Source: Mycolicibacterium tusciae JS617
GTDB taxonomy: Bacteria; Actinomycetota; Actinomycetes; Mycobacteriales; Mycobacteriaceae
DNA: 64,000 nt
Assembly: GCF_000243415.2 (NCBI RefSeq)
Contig: NZ_KI912270.1
Span: 3,658,001-3,722,000 of the forward strand
Reading direction: 5' to 3'
The notes below the pieces were generated by a model, which made no database searches, was not told where the DNA came from, and saw nothing but the letters and a program-made list of their open reading frames with translations. Both the position numbers and the translations under genes were made by a program. Of this stretch, positions 20,424 to 29,782 are shown piece after piece (position 1 is the first letter of the stretch; every line of letters starts with the position of its first letter).

Positions 20424-22147
20424 TGCCGACGATGGTTGTTGACACTCCGCTCGGTCTGAGCTGCGTGTTCAGTGACGGCAGCAGAGCCGAATTCGACCTT
20501 ACGGGGTCGCCGAACCCCAGGTTGGCGCGCGATCTGGCCGTCGGTTTGGTGGAGCTGATACACCCCCACGGCAGTGCCGATACCGCTGGCACGGTCGGCC
20601 ACTACGTGCGTGGGTTGCACAGGATGGTGCGAGCGCTCGCCGATCAGGGGTTCACCGGCGGCATCGCCGATCTGCGGCGCGGGCAGTTGGCGCAGTTCTG
20701 GATGGCGGGCCCGAACTGGTTGGAGGCGCTGACTCGGTCCTTGGTGGAGGGTTACGCGCGATCCGGCGGCCGTGTCGGCGACGGCGTGGTGGAACTGGCC
20801 GCCGGGCGGCACTTCAACATTCAGCCGAATCGGCGGCCGTTGCCGCCCTACTCCGAGGCTGAATGGCAGCGACTTACCGCGGTCTGCCGACAGCAGGTCG
20901 ATGACTCCTATGCCACGCATCGGCATGCGTTGGCGTCCGTTCCCGGAGGGCGGCATCCGGGCGCGGGCGCGTGGTCTCACCAGAACTTCTGCTGGTTGCT
21001 GGCGACGCACGGCCCTCTCGGCAGCTGCGAGGCCGCTGAGACGATTGGCATGTCTATCAACGTCTTCCGCCATCGAGGAGTCACCACTGTCTTCCACGAG
21101 GCTGCGCAAGCGATGTTCCCGCACCTCGAAGTCGTGGTCGCCTACCGGCTGCTGTTCGGGATCTACTCCGGCATCGTCCCGGACGGTATCGCCGACCTGG
21201 AGGTCGGAGACATCGACTGGGCCGGGGATTCGACTGTTCTGCTGTCCTATGTCAAACGCCGCACCGCCGCCGAGAGCACCACCTTGCCGCGGCCAGCGGT
21301 GCGGTTGCTCGAGCAGTGGCTGGCGCACTCGGCGCTGCTGCGCCGCTTCGTGCCACCGGACGAGCGCACCACGCTGTGGTTGGGGATGAGCCAGCCCGGT
21401 TACTCCCGCCGCCTCGGCGAGGTGAACCGGTCGGCGACCGGGCGGTGGATGCAACGCCACAGCATCGTCGGCGACGACGGCGAGCCGCTGAAACTGCACC
21501 GGTCCCGCATCCGCACCACGCACCACGCGATGCGAGACAAGAAGTCCTGGACCGGGAATGCGCGCGCCACGATCGACCCGAACCACACCCCGGCGGTCGA
21601 GGGCGACCACTACCTGTCGGCAACGACTCCCGGCCAACGCCACGCCGTCGAGACGATCATCGCCGACGCCCAGCACGACATCCTCCGCCGCGCACACCCA
21701 CCGACCGTGATCACCGCGGAAGACGCCGCAGCACTCGTCGAGGGCTACCCGCAACTGCTGGCGGTGATGAAGCTCGACGAAGGCGTGCTCGCCGAGCTGG
21801 TCGGTGGCACGCGGGATGTATTCACCGCGGCCTGCGCCGATCAGCTTTCCGGGCTGCACGGACCGGCCGGGAAACCATGCCCGGCACGTCCGTGGGTCTG
21901 CCTGCTTTGCCCGCTGGCGGTGTTCGCTCCCCGGCACGCGGTGAACCTGTTGCGGCTCAAGGCATTCTTCTCCCGCCAGTGGCAGCAGATGCCCGCCGCC
22001 CACTTCATGACCGTCTTCGGCCGCTACGCCGCCCGGATCGACCAGATCCTGGACCGCTTCGACCCCGCCGAACTCACCGCCGCAGCCACAAGAATCACCG
22101 ACAGCGACAACGAAATCCCCTTGCGCCCGGAGGAACTCACCGCATGA
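20420..22147 (+). CDS. TnpB-type recombinase, partly degenerate catalytic site (layer 3)
   Basis: Protein of 575 residues with a recombinase fold in its second half. The lysine (SYVKRRTAAES), the second arginine (LHRSRIRTTHH) and a late H/Y pair (NHTPAVEGDHYL) can be matched. The first arginine position reads GIVPDGIADLEVGDI and lacks arginine. A C-terminal CPARPWVCLLCPLAVFAP cluster may bind zinc. Starts with GTG-ATG overlapping the previous stop and ends in an ATGA overlap with the third recombinase. It probably acts as a partner subunit rather than an independent enzyme. Confidence 0.75.
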   Translation: MMPTMVVDTPLGLSCVFSDGSRAEFDLTGSPNPRLARDLAVGLVELIHPHGSADTAGTVGHYVRGLHRMVRALADQGFTGGIADLRRGQLAQFWMAGPNWLEALTRSLVEGYARSGGRVGDGVVELAAGRHFNIQPNRRPLPPYSEAEWQRLTAVCRQQVDDSYATHRHALASVPGGRHPGAGAWSHQNFCWLLATHGPLGSCEAAETIGMSINVFRHRGVTTVFHEAAQAMFPHLEVVVAYRLLFGIYSGIVPDGIADLEVGDIDWAGDSTVLLSYVKRRTAAESTTLPRPAVRLLEQWLAHSALLRRFVPPDERTTLWLGMSQPGYSRRLGEVNRSATGRWMQRHSIVGDDGEPLKLHRSRIRTTHHAMRDKKSWTGNARATIDPNHTPAVEGDHYLSATTPGQRHAVETIIADAQHDILRRAHPPTVITAEDAAALVEGYPQLLAVMKLDEGVLAELVGGTRDVFTAACADQLSGLHGPAGKPCPARPWVCLLCPLAVFAPRHAVNLLRLKAFFSRQWQQMPAAHFMTVFGRYAARIDQILDRFDPAELTAAATRITDSDNEIPLRPEELTA

Positions 22148-24347
22148 CAAGCACAATCGCGACCACGGCACCCGGCACACCCCCACGGTCCCCGTTCACC
22201 GGCGCCGACATCTGCCGCGAAGCCGGGCTCACGCTGCCAGACCGCACCTCACGACCGGTGTTCGACGACGACCTGTGGGATTTCACCGACGTCGTCGGGC
22301 TCCCGGTCCAGATGGCCCTCTACCGGCGGCGATTCGACTTCACCACCATCACCGACCCACGTTGGCGGCTGGTCGTCAAGGAGCTGATCCTGGCGCTGCT
22401 TGCCCCGAACCATGATGCCGTGGTTCGGCTGCCGCGCGCCTACCGCACCGCACTGCATCTGACCAGCTGCTACAGCCGACTCTACGAGGCCGGGACGTTC
22501 TTCGGCTGGCTCGACCGCGGGGAATCACTGCCCTCACCGAAGTCGATACCCGCCTCTGCGAGGACTACCTGGGATTCCGACGCTATGTCACCGACTCCGA
22601 CGGCACCGTCGTGGGCGAGCAGAGCCCCGGCCTCCGGCGCGCTGCCGCGCAGATGATCGTCGACCTGGTCGACTACCGTGACCTGTTCACCACCGACCGG
22701 GTTCCGGCCGATCTGCGTCCTTGGGGCGGCGCGACAGCGTCAGCGGTCGCCGAAATGCCTTCTGGTCGTGAGGGAAACAAGACGCCGGCCGTCCCTGCCG
22801 AAGTGCTGCAGCCGATGCTCGCCGCGGCCTTGCACCTGGTGCAGACCCTCGGCCCACACGTTGTCGAGCTGCACGAGCAGATCCGCCACATCGACCGCAT
22901 TTGGGCTACGAAGGCACCGGGCCTTCGTCATGGCTCGTCGGCGATGATCAGCGACATCAACAAACTGCTGGCCGACCACAGGGTGACCAACACGCCTCTG
23001 CCGATGCTCGAAGACCACGATGTCAGACGCCGACTCACGGCTGGCTGGGACGCGAACAACCCGCTGCTGCCGGTCTCCACCGGAGCCCTGGCCCGGCAGG
23101 CCGGATACGTCCAGTTTTGGGCGAAATGGATGCCCGCGCTGCGCAAACCGCTGATCGACACCCTCCACACTGTCGGAGTCGAGAAGGTTTTCGCCCGCAA
23201 CGCCGCACAGGCACCGACCGCCGACGACTCAGCCCTGTTGCCCTGGACACTGCCACTGCACCGATCCGAAGCGGTCGCCCTGATCGGCATCACCCGCACC
23301 GCGGCCATCGTGGTCCTGGCCGCCGCGTCCGGAATGCGGGCCAGCGAGCTGATGGAACTGCGGGTCGGCTGCTGCCGCCCGGTCGAGGAACCGATACCCG
23401 GTCTGAAGCGCTACCGCGTCGCCAGCAAGATCATCAAAGGCCAGGGCCTGGGTGGCACCGACGACGAATGGGTCGTCATCGAACCGGTCCACCGCGCAAT
23501 CGAGCTCATCGAACAGCTCCATGACGACCCCCACGAGGGCGCTCTTCTGCTGTCCCGGTTCAGCTTCCGGGTCCGTTACCTATGGTTTCGCGCCTGGGTG
23601 AACTCCCCGGCCGGGGCCCGCCTCGGACTCGCCCCGATCCCCGACGAACCAGTAGCACTGCGGATGCTGAGGCGCACGGTTGCGTTGGAGATGGCTTACC
23701 GGCCCGGCGGTGTTCTCGCAGCAAAACTGCACCTCAAACATATCGCTGCCGCCACTACAGAAGGCTATGCGGCTCGACCGGGCGGTGCTCAAGCGGAGTT
23801 GCTGGCCGAAGTCAACAAGCTCGAGGCCGACCACAAACTCCAGCTCGTGCTGGCCGAGTTCCGCAACTACCAGCAAGGAATCCTGCCCGCCGGGCCCGGT
23901 GCCCGCAACCTGACCGAATTCTTCGCCAGCATCGACACCGACCTCGACACCGAAGCGATTGCGGCGCCCAAGATCCAGCGCAACGACCGCGACATCCTCA
24001 ACCTGCCGTCCAAACGCGCGAAGGCACTGCATCTCGGCCCGGCGAACTATTGCTGGTTCACCGATCCCTCGCGCGCACTCTGCCTGAAACTCGCCGGCAC
24101 CCCGACCTCGGACCGCCCGATGATCGGCATGTGTGACTCCGCGCGCTGTCCGCAGGCCACCCACCACCAGCACCACCGGCCCATCTGGGCCGAGCACGCC
24201 GAACTCACCAAGACCCTCCTCGGCCAACTCGGCAAAACCCGCACCACCGAACACACCCGACTACAGACCGACTACGACCGCGCCGTCCGGGTCATCACCA
24301 GCATCGACACAGCCACCGGGACCGGCGCAACCGAGGAGCAAGCATGA
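22144..24347 (+). pseudogene. Third recombinase of layer 3, frameshifted at a G-run
   Basis: The ATG at 22144 opens a good frame (MTSTIATTAPGTPPRSP...FFGWLDRG) that loses sense near 22520. The frame one base back then continues with ITALTEVDTRLCEDYLGF and runs to 24347. The switch falls at GGGG (22519-22522), so one missing G explains it. The later part has the first arginine (AASGMRASELMELRVG), the lysine (SKIIKGQGLG), a degenerate LRMLRRTVALEM box and HIAAATTEGY. The last 100 residues have a cysteine cluster (CDSARCPQATHH). Intact length would be about 734 residues. It may be a real mutation, a sequencing error, or a -1 slip. Confidence 0.75.
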
Positions 24348-24811
24348 GAATCACTGCCGCCCAACGCATCCACAACGAGAACTGCATCCGCGCCGCCATG
24401 GACCGGCTGCTGCGCGGCGAGATCCCGCCCGGCGGCAGCTGCGATATCAAGACCCTCGCACTCGAGGCCGGGGTCGACCGCACGGCGTTCTACGGCACCC
24501 GGCCCTACGCGCACCTACGCACCGAATTCGAGCACCGACTCCAGCAATTGCAAGAGGCGGGAGAAACCCCGGACCCGAAAGTCGCTCAGATCGAACGCCT
24601 CAAAGCAGAGGTTGACAAGCTCAAAACCAACCTCGCCCAATCCAATTCCACAATCCAGGACCTCACCGACTTCCGGAGCCAGGCCCTGGCCCGCATCGCT
24701 GCCCAACACGACGAGATCCTTCGACTCCGCGCCGCCGACAACCCGGCAGCAGCCGTCACCTGCCTCCAGAGTCGCCCGAAACCCCGGCAGAAAGTAATCG
24801 GACCATGCTGA
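24344..24811 (+). CDS. DUF6262/TnpC-type HTH and coiled-coil protein (layer 3)
   Basis: Protein of 155 residues starting in the stop of the third recombinase (ATGA). Residues 30-65 (LALEAGVDRTAFYGTRPYAH) look like a TetR-like helix-turn-helix. Residues 85-145 are a heptad-rich coiled coil (IERLKAEVDKLKTNLAQS). This is the layout of the small third protein of Tn554-like elements in actinobacteria, which helps transposition efficiency or orientation. No enzymatic residues are expected. Confidence 0.78.
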   Translation: MRITAAQRIHNENCIRAAMDRLLRGEIPPGGSCDIKTLALEAGVDRTAFYGTRPYAHLRTEFEHRLQQLQEAGETPDPKVAQIERLKAEVDKLKTNLAQSNSTIQDLTDFRSQALARIAAQHDEILRLRAADNPAAAVTCLQSRPKPRQKVIGPC

Positions 24812-24911
24812 CCCCGTCGGCAGTGACGTCCATCACAAACGATTTGGGTTTATCGCCACACGATCGGCAATCAGCGTCACGAACTACGCGCCGAGAATCG
24901 GCCACGTCAAA

Positions 24912-24952
24912 CGCAACACGAACCCAACCGCACACGACCACTGCGGAGACAA
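24912..24952 (-). repeat. Layer-3 right end inverted repeats
   Basis: CGCAACACG (24912-24920) and GCGGAGACAA (24943-24952) are the inverted counterparts of the two left-end motifs at 18868-18876 and 18850-18859. Confidence 0.65.
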
Positions 24953-24957
24953 GGCGC

Positions 24958-25623
24958 TCGTATGCCCAACGTCATGCGGACGCCGGAGTGCCGATCGACG
25001 TCCTGGCCGAACTGCTCGATCACCGAAGCTACTCCATGACTCGCCGCTACTACCGCATCGGCGAAGACCGTCGCCGCGCTGCCGTGGACACCGTCACCGC
25101 GCTGAGCTTCGACCGGCATGGCAACAGGATCTGGCGCGATGCGCAGATGCTGTTGGACTCCGAACGCGCCCGACACGCCGTCGGGGAGGTTGCCGTCCCC
25201 TACGGCACCTGCACCGAGCCGACCAATGTCAAAGCCGGCGGCGGAGCCTGCCCGGTCCGGTACCGGTGCGTGGGCTGTGACCACTTCCGCACCACCGTGG
25301 CGTTCCTGCCCGAGTTGCAGGCATACCTCGATGATCTGCTGCGCACCCGAGAACGGCTGGCCGCCACCATTGATGGCATCGATGACTGGGCCCGTGCCGA
25401 TGTCTCTCCGACCGAGGAAGAAATCACCCGGGTCCGGCGACTGATCAACCGAATCAAGGGCGATATCACCGGCATCGACGACACCGAGCGAGCCCGCATC
25501 GATGACGCCGTCGCCATCGTGCGCCGTCACCGCGCAGCCCACACGGTGCCGCTCGGCATGCCCATACTCACCGTCACCCCGCCCGGACTACCCACCACAC
25601 CTACGTCGGAGGCCAGTGCATGA
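24958..25623 (+). pseudogene. TnpB-type recombinase, C-terminal part (layer 2)
   Basis: Continuation of the gene at 17013-18848. It begins at the serine codon of SYAQRHADAGVPIDVL and carries LLDHRSYSMTRRYYRIGE, with the histidine and nucleophilic tyrosine of the recombinase. A cysteine cluster (GTCTEP...GACPVRYRCVGC) and a helical tail follow. In its present position the open frame extends back to 24805 through element DNA, so a hybrid product is possible but would lack both catalytic arginines. The stop overlaps the next ATG (ATGA). Confidence 0.85.
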
Positions 25624-26168
25624 CCCGCACCACGAACCCGCAAACCCAGCCGATGCTGGACGGCCGGCGCGACGACTCGGGGCGCCGCCGCAAACGGGTG
25701 CTGGCGGTGCTCGACCAAGCCGCCGCCGCGGGCGACCCGATCAGTGCGTCCGCAATCGCGCGCGCGGCCGGAGTCGACCGCACGTTCCTCTACCGTCACC
25801 GCGACCTGCTGGAGAAAATCCATGCGCTGCAAGCAGATCCAGTCCATTTGAACAGCGATCACGCGGTCACACATGCGTCGCTGCGGGCGGACCTGCTGGC
25901 CGCCCACGAACGAGCCGCCCGCCTCAACACCCGCAACCACCAACTGGAGAAACGGCTTTCCGAGGCGCTCGGCGAACATACCTGGCGTGAGTCCGGGCTC
26001 GGCAGCCCCGTCGACATCGACGCGCTCCACCAGCGCATCAGCCAGCTCGAACACGATAACCTCGACCTTCAACACCAGCTCGAGGAACGCGACGACGACC
26101 TGACCGCTGCCCGCGCCGCCAACCGAGAACTCATGGCCCGACTGAACACGCCGAGCCGGCCACAATGA
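25620..26168 (+). CDS. DUF6262/TnpC-type HTH and coiled-coil protein (layer 2)
   Basis: Protein of 182 residues. The N-terminal helix-turn-helix reads ISASAIARAAGVDRTFLYRH (residues 40-60). A long coiled coil follows (residues 85-175) with regular leucines (NHQLEKRLSEALGEH, HQRISQLEHDNLDLQHQLEE). It is the third gene of the layer-2 module and a distant relative of 24344-24811. The 118 bases between its stop and the right terminal repeat hold no gene. Confidence 0.78.
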   Translation: MTRTTNPQTQPMLDGRRDDSGRRRKRVLAVLDQAAAAGDPISASAIARAAGVDRTFLYRHRDLLEKIHALQADPVHLNSDHAVTHASLRADLLAAHERAARLNTRNHQLEKRLSEALGEHTWRESGLGSPVDIDALHQRISQLEHDNLDLQHQLEERDDDLTAARAANRELMARLNTPSRPQ

Positions 26169-26273
26169 CCCACCGCGAGCCCCCTTGCACCACACCTGTT
26201 GCAGCCGATAGCATCTCATCACCGGCCTCTAAGCTGCACAAACTCAGAGAACCGCGCTGCCGCACGGGGACTG

Positions 26274-26285
26274 AACCCTGGAGAA
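26274..26285 (-). repeat. Layer-2 right terminal inverted repeat
   Basis: AACCCTGGAGAA, the inverted partner of 15715-15726, one base before the CAGCCC that belongs to the integrase N-terminal half. Confidence 0.7.
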
Positions 26286-26286
26286 C

Positions 26287-26892
26287 CAGCCCCCAGCCGT
26301 AGATCACCTTGAAGATCGTGGCATCACGGTAAGCGGCAAGAGCCCCTTTACGTTTCGCCCGCACCGCGCGCTCGACCTGATCGTCGGCGTAATCCAGGAA
26401 CCGCTGCAACTCCTCCCGCGTGAACGGCCTAGCCTCCGGCCGACCCTCGTAATCGTTCAAATGAGCGATCGTGTTCCACTCGTGGCAGATCGCCACCGGA
26501 TGGGTGCCGAACGCTTCCTCACATGCCACCGCCCACCCGTAGCGTCCGTCGATCAGGAACTCGCTGAACAGCCGCAACCCGCACTGGTAGCCGCGGATCG
26601 TCGACGGCGCAAGATGCTTCTCGCTGGTCAGCCAGAGCGACCACTCATCGATATGCGCCGGGGTCCACTGCCACGGGTAGTCGTTGACGAACTCCATGAA
26701 CCGACGGACCAGGTTCTCCCGCGACGTGATCGTCTCCTCACGAAGCCCGCGAGCAGCCTGCTGAGCACGCCAGCCACGAAACATCGCCTCCACCATCGCA
26801 TCCTGCGGACGCAACGAAACCACACCGGACACCAGCTCCAGATGAGCTGCCCCCGCCAGATCGACCCGCCGCAACCCGACCCCCCACGCCAC
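26287..26892 (-). pseudogene. Layer-1 tyrosine integrase, N-terminal half
   Basis: The first 202 codons of the split integrase, from GTG 26892. They include the SAM-like core-binding domain (RENLVRRFMEFVNDYPWQW, LAPSTIRGYQCGLRLFSEFL) and the start of the catalytic domain up to ATIFKVIYGWGL. The open frame then runs on through layer-2 DNA (VLQGSVPVRQRG...) to 26131, where the sequence is no longer integrase. The missing part begins RRTETAKL at 15708 on the same strand. The split removes every catalytic residue from this half. Confidence 0.87.
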
Positions 26893-26996
26893 CCAACAGT
26901 GAACGAATCATGCATCAAATGGGATCACTTTGGCAAATGGCCAGGCCAGCAGCAGTTTTCACGGCATCAATCTGCTAGCCTGAAACCCCTACTCCA

Positions 26997-28046
26997 TCAG
27001 GCAACCGGGCGATTCTCGCCCATCAGATGCAATTCCCGAGCGTTGGCGTAATGGTTCAACGTTGTGGCAGCGGATTCATGACCGAGCAGGCGAGCCACGG
27101 CGACAACCGAGGCCCCCGCCTGGATAGCCAGCGATGCGGCGGTGTCGCGCAGGTTGTGCGGAGTGATGTCGAGGTCCAGGGCCTCGACAGCGTCATCGAA
27201 GACATCACGTCGAAAGTTGCGATTCCGAAGAGGCGTGCGATTCGCAGATGGGAAAACTAGTCCGTCTGGTTTGTGATCTGCCCGGAATCTAGCGAGTTCC
27301 TCCGACACGATCGCAGGAACCGGTACGGTCCGTGCCTGATGGTCCTTGACTGGTGACATCTCCCCCCGTGGCGCCTCTTCCGAGTACGCACGTGCAACCC
27401 GCAGCGTGTTCTTGTCGAGGTCCACGTCAGCCCATCGCAGCGCGGCCAGCTCGCCCCACCGCAGACCGCAATATCCGGCTACGAGGACCAGGACGCGGTC
27501 CCGCAACTCGTCAAGGTGATAGGCAAGCTGCCAGAGTTCGTCGTGTGTCAGCGGACGCGGATCGTTGCCCTGGACCTTGGGCAGGCGGATACCGGCGGCC
27601 GGGTTGCGATGAATAGCGCCATCGCGCACCGCGTGGTCGAACACTCGACGGAGAACTCCGAGCGAATGGCGAGCCGTCGCGGCGGACTGCTTGCGCGAGA
27701 TGTCCGCCGCCCAAGCCTGAACCTCGGAGGGGCGAACAGACACCAGTGGCCGCCTGCCGAAGGTGCCCGCAATCTGCTTTCCGATCACACCGCGAATCTT
27801 CCGCTCCGTAGCCTGCGCCCTGGCAGGTTGTGCCGAGAGCCAAATCTCGCACCATTCGCGGACCGGCCGCTCCCCCGCTTTGGGGTCGGCCCAAGCACCG
27901 GTCTTCAGCGTCTCGACCTGCTTGCGTTCCCACTCCTGGGCGTCACGCTTGCGAGGGAAGGTGCGGGAGGCGACGTAGCGTCCGCGGTAGTAGACCCGGG
28001 CACGGTAGACGCGGGTGCCGTTCGGACCGGACCTCGCCTCGATCAC
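26997..28046 (-). CDS. int: Tyrosine integrase of the AICE
   Basis: Integrase of 349 residues with an N-terminal arm-binding domain (TRVYRARVYYRGRYVASRTF), a SAM-like core domain and a full catalytic set: arginine in GYCGLRWGELAALRW, lysine in SPVKDHQARTVPVP, HxxR in HNLRDTAAS, histidine in LLGHESAATTLNHYAN with the tyrosine at its end. It starts GTG four bases after the excisionase stop. Its 3' end points outward to the left edge of the element, where att sites of such integrases usually lie. It is distinct from the split layer-1 integrase. Confidence 0.92.
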   Translation of the reverse strand: MIEARSGPNGTRVYRARVYYRGRYVASRTFPRKRDAQEWERKQVETLKTGAWADPKAGERPVREWCEIWLSAQPARAQATERKIRGVIGKQIAGTFGRRPLVSVRPSEVQAWAADISRKQSAATARHSLGVLRRVFDHAVRDGAIHRNPAAGIRLPKVQGNDPRPLTHDELWQLAYHLDELRDRVLVLVAGYCGLRWGELAALRWADVDLDKNTLRVARAYSEEAPRGEMSPVKDHQARTVPVPAIVSEELARFRADHKPDGLVFPSANRTPLRNRNFRRDVFDDAVEALDLDITPHNLRDTAASLAIQAGASVVAVARLLGHESAATTLNHYANARELHLMGENRPVA

Positions 28047-28049
28047 GGC

Positions 28050-28292
28050 CTACGCCTCCAATCGCGACTCGCGCCGTGAGTCCAGCCACTCGTCCACTTC
28101 TGCTGCGTCCCAACGTAATGCAGTTCCAATCCGGATCGCCGGTGGCCCTTCTCCCCGAAGTCGCCAAGCTCTGATACAGCCGACCGACACCTTCAGACGA
28201 CTCGCAAGCTGATCGATCTTCAGCAGTTCGTCGCCGCGAGTACCGGCGCGGACATGAGACTTTCCTCCCACCGTCACCCCTTTCAAACCCAT
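28050..28292 (-). CDS. xis: Excisionase/AlpA-like HTH protein
   Basis: Protein of up to 80 residues with a MerR/AlpA-type winged helix: LLKIDQLASRLKVSVGCIRAWRLRGEGPPAIRIG, then ALRWDAAEVDEWLDSRR. This is the standard pattern of excisionase-like helix-turn-helix proteins next to integrases. ATG 28292 overlaps the end of the FtsK-like gene; an in-frame GTG 15 bases on, after AAAGGGG, is an alternative start. It probably controls direction of integrase-mediated recombination. Confidence 0.85.
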   Translation of the reverse strand: MGLKGVTVGGKSHVRAGTRGDELLKIDQLASRLKVSVGCIRAWRLRGEGPPAIRIGTALRWDAAEVDEWLDSRRESRLEA

Positions 28293-29782
28293 GGCTCACG
28301 CGCCGGCAAGGGCCGGCTTGTGTCCGAGCAGTGGATGTCAGTCGAGCTCGCATCGCCGCCGCAGGCTTCGCTTCTCTTGGTCAACTCCATGAGCGCGTCA
28401 CCGAGAAGATCGAGCGGGTTAGCTGCGAGGCAACGCAACGCTTCGATATGTCCGCGCAGTACGTCGTCGGGCACGAAGGGACTCCTGAACCGAACCTGGA
28501 CCCCCTCAGCGGAACTCACGCCGACACCCGTAGGAGCCCCGATGGGACTGATCTCCGAGTCGGCCGAGAACTCACCCAACACTGAGGTTGCGGCTTCGCG
28601 TGTTCGGACGGAGAAGCACACCCTCAGCGCGCAGTTGTCACGCGTGCTCGTCGGAATGCTGTCCGCGGTCGGTCGTTGCGTGCTGAGGACGACGACAATT
28701 CCCGCGGAGCGACCGCGTTTCACCAGATCTCGTACGAGCGAATCGATCTCCACTCCAATTGCTTTCGCCTCCTTCGTCGAATGTGACCGCGCATCCAGAT
28801 AGGCCTGGCACTCGTCGATGACCACGACAACAATTGGATGCAACGGAGATGGACCTGCCGACCACAGATTCGGCTGGCCATAGAGTTCTGGCGCATTCCT
28901 CAGCCGTTCGCGCATAAGAGTCTGAATGTCTTGGAGCGAATCCCTAACCACTTCGAGATCCCCTGCCTCATCGCCACTTATGTACCGATATGCCCGCGAC
29001 GCCAACCCCTCAAGGTCGTAGCCCTGCTTGCCATCGATCAGCAGCCACTGCACGTCGTCCCGATGGGCCAACGAGCCGAGCGCGAACGCCAGCCATGCGC
29101 TTTTTCCGCCGCCGGGGACACCTCCGACGACGACCCCGCTCACGTTGCGACATGAACCCGAGACTGCGGCGCCGTACTCGTCGACGCCGAGGGGAATCTC
29201 CCAGCCTCGCGCCATCTGAGGGGTTGCCAGAAGGATCGGCGCAGCAAGTGGATCACGCACCCGGAGCGCAAGTTCGAAGATGCCAGCGCGTGGTTCTGCG
29301 ACTGTCACCTCCCGGACTCGCAGTGCGGAACTCAGCTGCCCGCAATGACGTTGCCAAACCTCCCAACTCTGCCCGGGAGCACCTACCACCGTCACTGCCA
29401 TGCCGTACGGCGCTTTCCTCATCTCTGCGATTGCCGGGATGTATCGGACAGCCCGCCGTTCCTCACGCGTGAGACCCAGCGCAAAGGCCGCCCTTGTCGT
29501 TCGTGACCGACGCAGATCGGCGTCAACGGAGAGATTCAGTATCTCTGCAAGATCCGCCCACCTATCGCGACTTGAGAACACGGACATTGCATATCGGAGG
29601 TCCGGGCCATAGAACGACCAGTGACGACGGCGGCGGATCCGGAGCACGACGCAGGCCAGTGCGCTCGAAGTCACGGCGGCGCACATGCACCAGACCAGAA
29701 GTCCGCCATACCCGAGAAGCGAAATCAACCAGAAGGTGAAACTCGTTGCTCCACAGAGTAATACGATTCGGCGAAGACTCAT
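28283..29782 (-). CDS. FtsK/SpoIIIE-type DNA translocase (TraSA-like)
   Basis: Protein of 499 residues from ATG 29782. Two N-terminal TM segments (SFTFWLISLLGYGGLLVWC...) are followed by a basic stretch and an ATPase domain: Walker A GGVPGGGKSAW at about 220, Walker B VVVVIDECQAYLD at about 330, and STQRPTADSIP as a sensor-like segment. In AICEs such as pSAM2 this single protein moves double-stranded DNA between mycelia or cells. Its start overlaps the stop of the endonuclease-like gene (ATGA). Confidence 0.88.
   Translation of the reverse strand: MSLRRIVLLCGATSFTFWLISLLGYGGLLVWCMCAAVTSSALACVVLRIRRRRHWSFYGPDLRYAMSVFSSRDRWADLAEILNLSVDADLRRSRTTRAAFALGLTREERRAVRYIPAIAEMRKAPYGMAVTVVGAPGQSWEVWQRHCGQLSSALRVREVTVAEPRAGIFELALRVRDPLAAPILLATPQMARGWEIPLGVDEYGAAVSGSCRNVSGVVVGGVPGGGKSAWLAFALGSLAHRDDVQWLLIDGKQGYDLEGLASRAYRYISGDEAGDLEVVRDSLQDIQTLMRERLRNAPELYGQPNLWSAGPSPLHPIVVVVIDECQAYLDARSHSTKEAKAIGVEIDSLVRDLVKRGRSAGIVVVLSTQRPTADSIPTSTRDNCALRVCFSVRTREAATSVLGEFSADSEISPIGAPTGVGVSSAEGVQVRFRSPFVPDDVLRGHIEALRCLAANPLDLLGDALMELTKRSEACGGDASSTDIHCSDTSRPLPAREPWV

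Larger units (their letters stand above)
18849..24957. mobile_element. Layer 3: second Tn554-like element, inserted in the layer-2 recombinase
   Basis: About 6.1 kb with four plus-strand genes whose starts and stops overlap: three recombinases (18909-20423, 20420-22147, 22144-24347) and a DUF6262-type small protein (24344-24811). It sits exactly between the H and S codons of YRHSYAQRH in the layer-2 TnpB-type gene. The ends carry TTGTCCCCGC (18850-18859) and, inverted, TTGTCTCCGC (24943-24952), plus inverted copies of CGTGTTGCG at 18868-18876 and 24912-24920. The rejoined target reads GGCAT, TCGT, ATGCC, an inverted repeat around the insertion point. Positions 24812-24957 are non-coding right end. 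Confidence 0.85.
15715..26286. mobile_element. Layer 2: Tn554-like element inserted in the layer-1 integrase gene
   Basis: About 10.6 kb between the two halves of the layer-1 integrase; about 4.5 kb without the inner insertion. It carries, on the plus strand, a TnpA-type recombinase (15850-17016), a large TnpB-type recombinase split into 17013-18848 and 24958-25623, and a DUF6262/TnpC-type gene (25620-26168), all with overlapping starts and stops. The ends have a 12-base imperfect inverted repeat (TTCTCCRGGGTT). The six-base sequence CAACCC (15709-15714) at the left and CAGCCC (26287-26292) at the right mark the crossover region. Tn554-type elements move by tyrosine recombination without target duplication, which fits. 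Confidence 0.85.

Noticed and set aside
20324..22186. Minus-strand frame of 620 codons
   Set aside because: Shadow of the recombinase at 20420-22147; no start signal and low-complexity composition.
22144..24347. Programmed -1 frameshift as the default reading
   Set aside because: The G-run lacks a clear X XXY YYZ heptamer and I see no stimulatory structure; a one-base loss is simpler.
26904..26913. CGAATCATGC shared with 52432 as the AICE att core
   Set aside because: Ten bases only, whereas tRNA-type att cores are usually 40 or more; kept only as a weak hint.
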